Positions 1 to 6,103 of a stretch of DNA of 8,814 bases are shown piece by piece. Position numbers and translations under genes: made by a program. Position 1 is the stretch's first letter. Each line of letters begins with the position of its first letter. The notes under the pieces were generated by a model. The model was not told the DNA's origin and ran no database searches. It saw only the letters and a list, made by a program, of their open reading frames with translations. The DNA comes from CAYVAP01 sp964343195 (GTDB taxonomy: Bacteria; Bacteroidota; Bacteroidia; J057). Location: contig CAYFIR010000188.1 of NCBI GenBank assembly GCA_964343195.1, positions 1 through 8,814 on the forward strand, given 5' to 3'.

Positions 1-126
1 GAAGGCGAAATAGCACTTTCAGAGGTGGCATATTAAAGATCAATTTGCGGACCTAGAAAAAAGGTAGGTCCCGCTGAAGGCGACATTACACTTTCAGAGG
101 AAACATATTAAAAATCCATTTGCGGA
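1..126. repeat. Two imperfect 51-nt direct repeats, period 75
   Basis: Copy 1 is 1-51 and copy 2 is 76-126. By hand alignment they match at 43 of 51 positions with no gap. Both start GAAGGCGA, share CTTTCAGAGG and CATATTAAA in the middle, and end ATTTGCGGA. The 24 nt after each copy are not alike. The first copy starts at the window edge, so the array may extend to the left. Neither copy shows a convincing reading frame. Arms CCGCTGAA (71-78) and TTCAGCGG (147-154) form an 8-bp inverted repeat around the second copy, which could mark the borders of a small mobile or REP-like unit. The function is unknown. Confidence 0.75.
47..74. other. Stem-loop between the two 51-nt repeats
   Basis: GCGGACCTA (47-55) pairs with TAGGTCCCGC (65-74) with a single bulged base; the loop GAAAAAAGG has 9 nt. 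No T-run follows on either strand, so a standard intrinsic terminator is unlikely. It starts inside the end of repeat copy 1 and ends just before copy 2. It may be part of the repeat element or an RNA structure in a transcript entering from the left. Confidence 0.4.
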
Positions 127-203
127 GCTACCCACACAGCTTTTGTTTCAGCGGCTACTTCGCTTATCCAATTGATTTGTTATTTTGCCTTAAATAATCT
201 GGC

Positions 204-590
204 ATGCGATTTCTCCTTCGGTCCTTTCTGGTTCTGCACGCCCTCTTTGAAATCGGGGTCGCAGTTATCATTCTGATTCAACCTACTTTTTTCTTTAATG
301 ACATTGAGGGAATTAGTGAAGGGGGACTATCTGCCGCCTCTTTGGGGCGATCATTTGCCTTTGGGGCACTCGCTATGGGGGCCCTTTCAGTCTTCATGGT
401 ATTGCGTGACATGACACCAGAGTCCCGCTACGTGGGGTTTGGCACGCTGATGATCTTCCATTTGGGGATGACGATTTCTCAGCTGTTCAATGTATTCAGT
501 GGGCTGACCACAGTGGTGGTCGTGGCTGTTCATGGGACCTTTTTCATTCTTTTCCTGATCATGTTCCTGTGGGTGGCTACGCGGGAGTAG
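204..590 (+). CDS. Small four-helix integral membrane protein, function unknown
   Basis: The 128-residue product is almost entirely hydrophobic, with four predicted membrane segments at about residues 6-28, 46-67, 76-98 and 101-125. The loop at 31-45 contains acidic residues and a second loop (68-75) reads RDMTPESR. An Arg near the N-terminus (R2, R6) favours a cytoplasmic N-terminus, which with four helices puts the C-terminus inside as well. I recognise no catalytic motif and cannot assign a family with confidence; many small four-helix families of unknown function look like this. The ATG at 204 is the first usable start, no strong Shine-Dalgarno precedes it, and a weak -7-like TTATTTTG lies at 180-187. 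The gene stands alone and converges on the next gene. Confidence 0.75.
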   Translation: MRFLLRSFLVLHALFEIGVAVIILIQPTFFFNDIEGISEGGLSAASLGRSFAFGALAMGALSVFMVLRDMTPESRYVGFGTLMIFHLGMTISQLFNVFSGLTTVVVVAVHGTFFILFLIMFLWVATRE

Positions 591-613
591 AGGTATGAGA
601 TTCGACGACCTCT
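589..613. terminator. Weak stem-loop between convergent genes
   Basis: AGAGGT (589-594) pairs with ACCTCT (608-613) around a 13-nt loop, starting in the stop codon of the small membrane protein gene. An outer pairing GGGAGTA (583-589) with TACTCCC (631-637) is also possible. There is no T-run on either strand, so the terminator call rests only on its position in the 62-nt gap between two converging genes. Confidence 0.2.
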
Positions 614-652
614 CTTCCAGAGTTACACCGTACTCCCCATTACCACCTTCGC

Positions 653-1381
653 CTAAAACCCTATAAACTCTGGTCTGATGGCTCCTGACTGGCGCAGTAT
701 GGAATACTCTGCCACAATACGGGTGAGGTAGCGCTCATGGTCAAAAACCAGTTTGGCGAAATAGGTCCCTGCTCCTTCTCCTCCATACAAATACAGGTAA
801 AAAAATCTCTCGTCCTGCGAGGGGTACACCATCACCGGCTGGAGAAAGTACTCCATTTGGCACAGATTCAAATCATAAAACGACCGATAGGCAGATCGCG
901 GAATCATCAGTTCCCTGCCTTCCAGCCGGATCACCATGGAATCCACACGGGTAGCAGGCACCTGATCGACAGCCCCATAGGCAGGTCGCTCATCAATGGT
1001 CTCGATCAGGCTGTCTTCACCCGGAAAGTATTCATATACATGTGAATCCGGCTCAAATGTCTCTGTGTAAATAGCCAGAAAAAAGGCTTTCCCGTCAGCC
1101 AATGTATCGTGGATCACCACCGAATCGTGGGCACAGATCGACACGCAAAAGGGATCCAGCAAATCCCGGTGGGTGATAAAATCCTGATCGGGCGACTTCG
1201 CCAATCTACGATCCAGCATCATCTGTAAGAACAAACTGTCCTCAGGTGAAGACCCCAGAATGGCCCTGATGTGCTTCAGAGATTCTGTTGATGGTGGCAC
1301 CTGCCCATGCATACTGCCTCCCCAGGCAACGATGAACAGCGCCAGCCCCACACACTTCATGCAAAACTTGATTCCTACCAT
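653..1381 (-). CDS. Secreted protein of unknown function, 242 residues
   Basis: The N-terminus looks like a Sec signal peptide: positive residues (K5, K9), a hydrophobic stretch at about 11-20, and a likely signal peptidase I site after SMHG near residue 26. There is no lipobox cysteine, so the mature protein is probably periplasmic or exported. The mature part is acidic and rich in aromatic residues. It contains DPFCVSICAHDS (about 76-87), with two cysteines that could form a disulfide, and a C-terminal segment with YLYLYGGEGAGTYF followed by a likely beta strand. I do not recognise the family. The ATG at 1381 is annotated; an internal ATG seven codons later (1360) also leaves a complete signal peptide and has AGGA about 12 nt upstream. 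It lies 64 nt after the stop of the RND exporter gene on the same strand, so co-transcription is possible and the protein could be an extracytoplasmic partner of the exporter. That link is only inferred from position. Confidence 0.72.
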   Translation of the reverse strand: MVGIKFCMKCVGLALFIVAWGGSMHGQVPPSTESLKHIRAILGSSPEDSLFLQMMLDRRLAKSPDQDFITHRDLLDPFCVSICAHDSVVIHDTLADGKAFFLAIYTETFEPDSHVYEYFPGEDSLIETIDERPAYGAVDQVPATRVDSMVIRLEGRELMIPRSAYRSFYDLNLCQMEYFLQPVMVYPSQDERFFYLYLYGGEGAGTYFAKLVFDHERYLTRIVAEYSILRQSGAIRPEFIGF

Positions 1382-1401
1382 AACGCGAAGCTCGGAATAT
1401 C

Positions 1402-1422
1402 CCCTGTCAGGGTCAATTTACC
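1402..1422. promoter_or_regulatory. Two overlapping dyads upstream of the 242-residue gene
   Basis: CCCTG T CAGGG (1402-1412) is a perfect 5+5 palindrome. It overlaps GGTCAATTTACC (1411-1422), which is symmetric at 10 of 12 positions. Both lie in the 64-nt gap between the exporter stop and the downstream start. They could be an operator for an internal promoter or a small RNA hairpin. Palindromes this short occur several times by chance in a window of this size. Confidence 0.18.
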
Positions 1423-1445
1423 TTTTGTGAAATATGCCCGCTATG

Positions 1446-3785
1446 CTAACGATCAATCCAGCGAAGGAGTACAGGCAGGAGGAAAAGGTCTGAGACGAGG
1501 GCGAATACGATGGTCAACCCGGTAAATAACCCCGTGTTAAAGGTTCCGCCAAAGTTGGAAGCCAGCAGCATGACAAAGCCTGCCATCAGCACCAGAGAGG
1601 TGATAATCATGGCTTTACCCGTGCCGTGTAGCGTAATCCGAATGGCCTCATCCTGATCTGCGCCCTTGCGACGCTCCAGTCGATACCGAGTCAGGAAGTG
1701 GATCGTGTCGTCTACTGCAACCCCAAAGGCAATGACAAATACCAACGAAGTAGAGGCCGTCAGGGTAATGCCAAAAATCCCCATGATGCCTCCAGTCAGA
1801 ATAAGGGGAATAACATTGGGAACCATGCTGATGAAGAGCATTCGCCACGATCGAAACAACAGTCCCATGATGATGCCCACTACGACAAAGGCAATTCCAA
1901 GGCCGCCCAGCAGGCTTTGTCGTACGTACACCAGGTTCGTCTCAGTCAAATAGGCATGGCCCGTAGGAACATAGTAAAACAGGCTGGTGTCGCACTCAGT
2001 TTGGTAAAATTCCTCCAGCCCCGCGTAAATTTCCTCGAATGCATTGGTGCCAATATCGGGTAGCCGTGAGCTGATCCGCGTCATGCGGCCATCTTCGCTC
2101 ACCACCTGCCGTATGATTTCATCCCCTCCGCGAGAACGAAGCAGGTTAACGTAATCGTCGATCTTTTGCTGGTCGTCAGGAATCCGCCGATAGGCAGGCC
2201 GCGCATTGTAGTAGATAAAATTGGCCTCCTTCACCAGGCTGGCAGGGGACAGAAATGGGCCAAAATTTGCCTGAGTCTTGAGGTAATGCTGGATTTTGTC
2301 CAGCTCTGCTAACACAGCCCGGTCCGTTACTTCGAGTGAGTCCTGTCGCAGGTGTATGCCCAGTTCAAAAGGCCGCAGCCCAAAACTCTGTGTTTCAAAA
2401 AACTCCATCGACTCCCGAATGGTACTCGTGCTGCCAATGTCTTCGATCAAATGGGTATCGGTAGGCACCTGGGGAATCAGCCAGCCACACAGCCCAATGA
2501 TCACAACCAGGGTTCCCAATACCCAGCGTGGCCGGGTTTTGGTAAATCTATCGAACCAGTTCAGCAGCCGTTCCCAGATCTTCAGGTTGTCGATGGCCTG
2601 CGGGTTCCCAAAACGGGTATGAGACAATCGCATCAGGGCATTGGGCAGCACGATGATGGTGATGCAGTAGGTGATCATCACCCCGATGGCCGCATAAATT
2701 CCAAATGAGCGAATGGGGGGGATTTTTGAGATCAACAGAGACCCAAATCCAATCGCTGTGGTGAGGCTGGTCAGGAATATGGCAAAGCCGATCTCGCGAA
2801 GGGTTCGCTCCATGGCCATGCGGCGGGAGAGGTCATTGCGAGCTTCGGAGAGATATTTGGTCGTCAGGTGAATAACATCCGAGGTTCCCACGACGAAGGT
2901 GAGGGGGATGATCAGGTTGTTGATCAGGTTTACATTTTCTCCCGAAACCCCCATGAACCCTACAATCCAGACCAGCGACAACAACACGGCCGTGAGGGGG
3001 ATGAGAATTCCCCAAAGGGTGCGATACACCAGAAACAGTACGGTGGTGATAAAGAGGATCGCAAGGGAGACAAACACTGCCAGTTCACTCCCTATCGTCT
3101 CCACGTATCGAGTGCGAATGTAGGGGATACCAGATATAAAATGTGGCAAGGTGGCCTGAGAAAGCGATTCGCGGACAGCACGGCTGGTCAAATCCCGCTG
3201 CTGACTGTCAAAAATATCAGGATCTATTTGCAGATATCCGCAGAGGTACTGAAAATCCCGCGTGATGAAAGTCCCTATCAGGGTCGAATCACTCAAGACA
3301 CGGTCCCGTGATTTCAAAGCCGCCTCCTGGCTATCAAACTGCAAATAGGGCTGCTGACGATAATTGACTCCCCTGCGGCGGATCATGGGCACCTCGGTTG
3401 GCACCAACACCGAGTCCACTCCTTCAATCCCGGACAGGTTTCGCAGCATCGAATCCACCTCTCTCATAAAACCTGCATCAAAGACATCGCCTTCCGGATT
3501 CTGAATGGCGACATAAATCAGGTAGTTCTGACTTTCGAAGAAGGCTTTTTGATACTCCGTGTAATACTGGTAGGACTCATTGTCCCGGGGATAAAAACTA
3601 TCAAAGCTGAAGTCTATCCGAAGCTGGAATACCCCCCAAAGGAATACCAGCGAGAGGATCAGGATGATCCCGAGGAACAGGCGGCGGTATTTTACCAGTT
3701 TATGCAGGGCAATCTTGCTTTGGGAGTCGAAAAATCTCCGCAAAATTAGCAGAATTATTGGGAATGAGGCAGAGATGATTGGCAC
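1446..3785 (-). CDS. RND-superfamily (MMPL/SSD-like) exporter
   Basis: The 779-residue protein shows the duplicated layout of the predicted RND exporters in COG1033: a first helix (about 35-53), a large periplasmic domain (about 55-230), five clustered helices (about 233-254, 257-279, 288-305, 332-352, 360-384), then a repeat of this plan with a helix at 420-437, a second periplasmic domain (about 440-622) and five helices at 625-645, 649-672, 678-698, 725-744 and 754-776. The second half carries the typical acidic motif of the fourth helix, GVAVDDTIHFLTRY (688-701), and the first half has the matching VGTSDVIHLTTKY (299-311). These residues take part in proton relay in the family, so the protein is probably a proton-driven inner-membrane exporter of a lipid-like or hydrophobic substrate; the substrate cannot be read from sequence. 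The start is uncertain. TGA at 3786-3788 closes the frame and is followed at once by GTG at 3785, the first possible start; a TTG at 3743 would leave a shorter cytoplasmic tail. A 9-bp hairpin sits just before the GTG. The gene is divergent from the dipeptidase and may be co-transcribed with the secreted protein gene downstream. Confidence 0.92.
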   Translation of the reverse strand: MPIISASFPIILLILRRFFDSQSKIALHKLVKYRRLFLGIILILSLVFLWGVFQLRIDFSFDSFYPRDNESYQYYTEYQKAFFESQNYLIYVAIQNPEGDVFDAGFMREVDSMLRNLSGIEGVDSVLVPTEVPMIRRRGVNYRQQPYLQFDSQEAALKSRDRVLSDSTLIGTFITRDFQYLCGYLQIDPDIFDSQQRDLTSRAVRESLSQATLPHFISGIPYIRTRYVETIGSELAVFVSLAILFITTVLFLVYRTLWGILIPLTAVLLSLVWIVGFMGVSGENVNLINNLIIPLTFVVGTSDVIHLTTKYLSEARNDLSRRMAMERTLREIGFAIFLTSLTTAIGFGSLLISKIPPIRSFGIYAAIGVMITYCITIIVLPNALMRLSHTRFGNPQAIDNLKIWERLLNWFDRFTKTRPRWVLGTLVVIIGLCGWLIPQVPTDTHLIEDIGSTSTIRESMEFFETQSFGLRPFELGIHLRQDSLEVTDRAVLAELDKIQHYLKTQANFGPFLSPASLVKEANFIYYNARPAYRRIPDDQQKIDDYVNLLRSRGGDEIIRQVVSEDGRMTRISSRLPDIGTNAFEEIYAGLEEFYQTECDTSLFYYVPTGHAYLTETNLVYVRQSLLGGLGIAFVVVGIIMGLLFRSWRMLFISMVPNVIPLILTGGIMGIFGITLTASTSLVFVIAFGVAVDDTIHFLTRYRLERRKGADQDEAIRITLHGTGKAMIITSLVLMAGFVMLLASNFGGTFNTGLFTGLTIVFALVSDLFLLPVLLRWIDR

Positions 3786-3790
3786 TCATC

Positions 3791-3816
3791 TCGACCCATC
3801 TATGCCTATGGGTCGA
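3791..3816 (-). promoter_or_regulatory. Perfect 9-bp stem-loop abutting the exporter start
   Basis: TCGACCCAT (3791-3799) and ATGGGTCGA (3808-3816) are perfect inverted repeats with an 8-nt loop. On the exporter strand the stem ends five bases before the GTG at 3785. In mRNA it could mask or expose the start region; in DNA the dyad could be an operator in the 185-bp gap shared by two divergent genes. The structure is seen directly, its role is inferred. If the true start is the TTG at 3743, the hairpin sits about 48 nt upstream in the leader. Confidence 0.45.
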
Positions 3817-3948
3817 ATAACAGAACCTGGATATCAGCAATTTGGCCGATTTTAATTGATCAAATGAAGAGCCATCTTCCCCCAAAGGCTCAATTGCCCA
3901 CTTTTTTTCCCAATTTATACCCAGTTCTCCTGCCCCCAGCCTCAATTA

Positions 3949-3956
3949 TATCTTTC
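3949..3956 (+). promoter_or_regulatory. Possible -7 element for the dipeptidase gene
   Basis: TATCTTTC matches the Bacteroidota -7 consensus TAnnTTTG at all fixed positions except the last. No good TTG (-33) is present at the expected distance; the nearest is TTC at 3925-3927. Use would give a leader of only about 8-10 nt. Confidence 0.25.
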
Positions 3957-3970
3957 AGCTTTCTTTACCT

Positions 3971-5197
3971 ATGCTTTATTTCCGCTCTCTACTAATTTTG
4001 GCCTTACTGGTGCTCGTAGCCTGTCAACCGACCTCCGAGTCACAAACCCCTACCATTGAAACCGCTACTGCCCTGGCCCACCAATACGTCATCGTTGATG
4101 GGCACGTCGACCTGCCCTATCGCATGCGCATCCACAATTTCCAACTGGAGCGGGAGTACCTGGACCCCGCTGGAAGCAATCCTGAGGCAGACTTTGACTT
4201 CCCACGCGCCAAGGAAGGCGGCCTCGATGCTCCTTTCATGTCCATTTACCTGCCTTCACGTTACCAGGAATTTCCGGGTCGCTCCAGGGAAGTCGCCGAC
4301 AGCCTGATCGACATGGTTGAGGGCCTGGCCGCCCAGTATCCCGATCAGGTCGCGCTGGTCAGCACCCCACAGGACGTGCAAACAGCCTTCGAAGCGGGGA
4401 AGATCGCCCTGCCCATGGGCATGGAAAATGGTTCGCCCATCGAGGAAGACATCGCCAACGTCAAGCACTTTTATGAACGAGGCATCCGCTACATCACCCT
4501 CACCCACGCCAAGGACAATAAGATTTGCGACAGCAGCTACGACACCACGGGCACCTGGGGTGGACTGAGTCCTTTTGGAGAAGAAGTCGTCCAGGAAATG
4601 AACCGTGTGGGCATCATGGTGGACATCAGCCACGTGTCCGACAGCGCATTTTGGGATGTGATGGCACTGACCGATGTGCCGATGATTGCATCTCACTCTT
4701 CGGCTCGCTACTACACACCAGGCTTCGAGCGCAACATGAACGACGAAATGATTCAGGCCCTGGCGGAAAAAGGCGGTGTGATCATGATCAACTTTGGCTC
4801 GACCTTCATCGACAGCACCTCTCGCGTCCGCTCCTCCGAGATGCGCGATGCCTATTCAGAGTACCTGAAAGGGGTAGAAATGGAGGACAATGACTCGATT
4901 CAGGATGTATTCTTCAACAACTATCGCATGGATCACCCCGACTTTTACTCCGATGTACAGCGCGTAGCGGATCACATCGACCACGTGGTCAAACTGGCCG
5001 GGGTCGAGCACGTAGGCTTCGGATCAGACTTTGACGGCGTCGGCGACAGCCTGCCCCGTGACCTCAAGAATGTCTCCCAGTATCCCAATCTGATCCTGGA
5101 ACTACTCAAGCGCGGCTACACCGAGGCCGACATCGAGAAAATCTGCTATGGCAACCTCTTCCGCGTGTGGAACGCGGTGATCGCAGCGGCGGGGTAG
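3971..5197 (+). CDS. Membrane dipeptidase (peptidase family M19), lipoprotein
   Basis: The 408-residue product is a zinc-dependent dipeptidase of the renal-dipeptidase family, which cleaves dipeptides, often with broad specificity including D-residues at the second position. All the metal ligands known from human DPEP1 have counterparts: H45 and D47 in DGHVDLP, the bridging E152 in MGMENGSPI, H221 in DISHVSD and H242 in ASHSSAR. The catalytic Asp is D353 in GFGSDFDG. Length is normal for the family. The N-terminus is a lipoprotein signal, hydrophobic residues 6-17 followed by the lipobox LVAC with C18, so the enzyme is probably lipid-anchored in the envelope facing the periplasm or the outside. 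Likely roles are use of peptides or turnover of cell-wall-derived dipeptides; nothing nearby narrows this. The ATG at 3971 is chosen because it gives the complete lipoprotein signal. The gene is divergent from the exporter, and a heptamer repeat array starts four bases after its stop codon. Confidence 0.95.
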   Translation: MLYFRSLLILALLVLVACQPTSESQTPTIETATALAHQYVIVDGHVDLPYRMRIHNFQLEREYLDPAGSNPEADFDFPRAKEGGLDAPFMSIYLPSRYQEFPGRSREVADSLIDMVEGLAAQYPDQVALVSTPQDVQTAFEAGKIALPMGMENGSPIEEDIANVKHFYERGIRYITLTHAKDNKICDSSYDTTGTWGGLSPFGEEVVQEMNRVGIMVDISHVSDSAFWDVMALTDVPMIASHSSARYYTPGFERNMNDEMIQALAEKGGVIMINFGSTFIDSTSRVRSSEMRDAYSEYLKGVEMEDNDSIQDVFFNNYRMDHPDFYSDVQRVADHIDHVVKLAGVEHVGFGSDFDGVGDSLPRDLKNVSQYPNLILELLKRGYTEADIEKICYGNLFRVWNAVIAAAG

Positions 5198-5201
5198 GAA
5201 G

Positions 5202-5236
5202 ATTCGGAATTTGTGATTGGTACTTCGTAATTGCCA
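5202..5236 (+). repeat. Degenerate heptamer array, five units, 3' of the dipeptidase gene
   Basis: Five 7-nt units follow one another without gaps: ATTCGGA, ATTTGTG, ATTGGTA, then CTTCGTA and ATTGCCA. All share TT at positions 2-3, and all but one have a G at position 4 or 5. The array begins four bases after the TAG stop and is oriented with the gene. It fills most of the 47-nt gap between two converging genes. It belongs with the arrays at 6066, 7763 and 8760. No other terminator is evident here. Confidence 0.65.
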
Positions 5237-5244
5237 TCCTTACC

Positions 5245-5985
5245 TTAACAGGAGATGTACCAGAAGTCGATCAGGTAGCCATCGTCCTTGCTGAAAATCT
5301 CAGCCTCTAGCCCCCCCATACCTGATTCCGTTTCAAGCTTAGTTTTCCCCTCCTGTACCGAACATCTCACAATGGGAGGTTCATATCTATCATTTACTAT
5401 TGATCCAGAATTAAGAGCTGCTACAAACACCAGCAAATACACCTGCCCAAGGGTCATGACCTGACGAGGAATGAAGATGGTTCCTCCGTGTCCCTTGGCT
5501 TCAGGAGATCGAACCTGCATGACTACCCCATTGTCAAATACCTGCCGATATTCCAGCATGCAGGTCTCACAACCGGGTTGTGTAGCTATGACTTCTGGCT
5601 CCAATTCATGAGAGAAGTTCTGGTTGACGTATGAGTCTAGCTCTTCTCCAAACTCGTCCCCGGCATATTTTGCGATAGGGGCAAATGGAAGCATATACCC
5701 ACTAAAAACATACCCTGAGAAGGCTTGCCACTGAATTTCCAACCATTCTCCTTTGATTTTAAAAGCTGCACACTCGGTCAGCGAAAACTCATCCCCAACG
5801 GCTTGCACTACGTTTACAGAATCCCCATACGCTAGTTTTCCTACAACCGGAGCACCCAAACTCGGTTGCTCCCGGACATTCAAGCCCGATGGAGCTACCG
5901 CCCACTGAGTCTGGGCAGATACATAGTACCCGCTAAAGAAGGTGACCAGCACCCAGAAATAGCCAGGGATCCAGTAAATTTTCAT
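5245..5985 (-). CDS. Secreted protein with an N-terminal bacterial SH3 domain
   Basis: The 246-residue product has a signal peptide with a long hydrophobic core (about 5-22) and a likely cleavage site VSA|Q at 24/25. Residues of about 27-99 form a bacterial SH3 (SH3b) domain: the typical GLNVREQPS (34-42), then PVVGKLAYGDSVNVV (47-60), and at the end GEWLEIQW and GYVFSGYML (79-99). Such domains commonly bind cell-wall peptides or act as extracytoplasmic adaptors. The part after residue 100 is not recognised. It has C139 and C142 in a CETC motif plus C208 and the last residue C246, and C72 lies inside the SH3 domain; in an exported protein these may form disulfides. No catalytic motif such as NlpC/P60 is visible. 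The gene looks somewhat more AT-rich than the dipeptidase and carboxylase genes beside it. It converges on the dipeptidase and lies 118 nt downstream of the carboxylase gene on the same strand, with a possible promoter of its own. Confidence 0.82.
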   Translation of the reverse strand: MKIYWIPGYFWVLVTFFSGYYVSAQTQWAVAPSGLNVREQPSLGAPVVGKLAYGDSVNVVQAVGDEFSLTECAAFKIKGEWLEIQWQAFSGYVFSGYMLPFAPIAKYAGDEFGEELDSYVNQNFSHELEPEVIATQPGCETCMLEYRQVFDNGVVMQVRSPEAKGHGGTIFIPRQVMTLGQVYLLVFVAALNSGSIVNDRYEPPIVRCSVQEGKTKLETESGMGGLEAEIFSKDDGYLIDFWYISC

Positions 5986-5990
5986 AGTTG

Positions 5991-5998
5991 TAAATATA
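5991..5998 (-). promoter_or_regulatory. Possible -7 element for the SH3-domain gene
   Basis: Read on the minus strand, TATATTTA matches TAnnTTTG except for the last base. TTTG lies 21 nt further upstream (about 6020-6023), near the spacing of Bacteroidota -33/-7 promoters. The element ends only five bases before the ATG, so use of it would give a transcript with almost no leader. Confidence 0.3.
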
Positions 5999-6065
5999 CC
6001 ATGCTGGGCCAGAATGCCCCAAAACTACCCCCAATCGGCGATCAGAGTCACCGATCAACCTCCTC

Positions 6066-6100
6066 CATCAATTACGAATCACGAATTGCCAATTACGAAT
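6066..6100 (-). repeat. Heptamer array 3' of the carboxylase gene
   Basis: On the minus strand the units run ATTCGTA (6100-6094), ATTGGCA, ATTCGTG, then ATTCGTA again (6079-6073) and a decayed ATTGATG. The array begins three bases after the TGA stop of the carboxylase gene and reads in its sense direction. Because the units hold AATT-type self-complementary parts, the RNA could fold weakly (CAATT pairs with AATTG), but no T-run follows. Confidence 0.7.
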
Positions 6101-6103
6101 TAA

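Noticed and set aside
1..126. CRISPR-like reading of the repeats at the left edge
   Set aside because: Only two copies are seen, they are 51 nt long and 16% diverged, with a hairpin between them and no cas genes.
2868..3311. 147-codon plus-strand frame
   Set aside because: Antisense inside the exporter gene. Highly charged, low-complexity translation without any domain.
3856..3863. TTGATCAA palindrome in the divergent gap
   Set aside because: An 8-bp palindrome is expected by chance many times in this window, and it has no repeated partner nearby.
3700..3945. 81-codon minus-strand frame across the exporter start region
   Set aside because: It overlaps the exporter N-terminus in another frame and shows no homology-like features. 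It was considered as a frameshifted N-terminal extension, but the exporter already starts at the usual distance from its first helix.
4256..4696. 146-codon minus-strand frame
   Set aside because: Antisense to the dipeptidase catalytic region. Its histidine- and valine-rich sequence reflects the codon pattern of the real gene.
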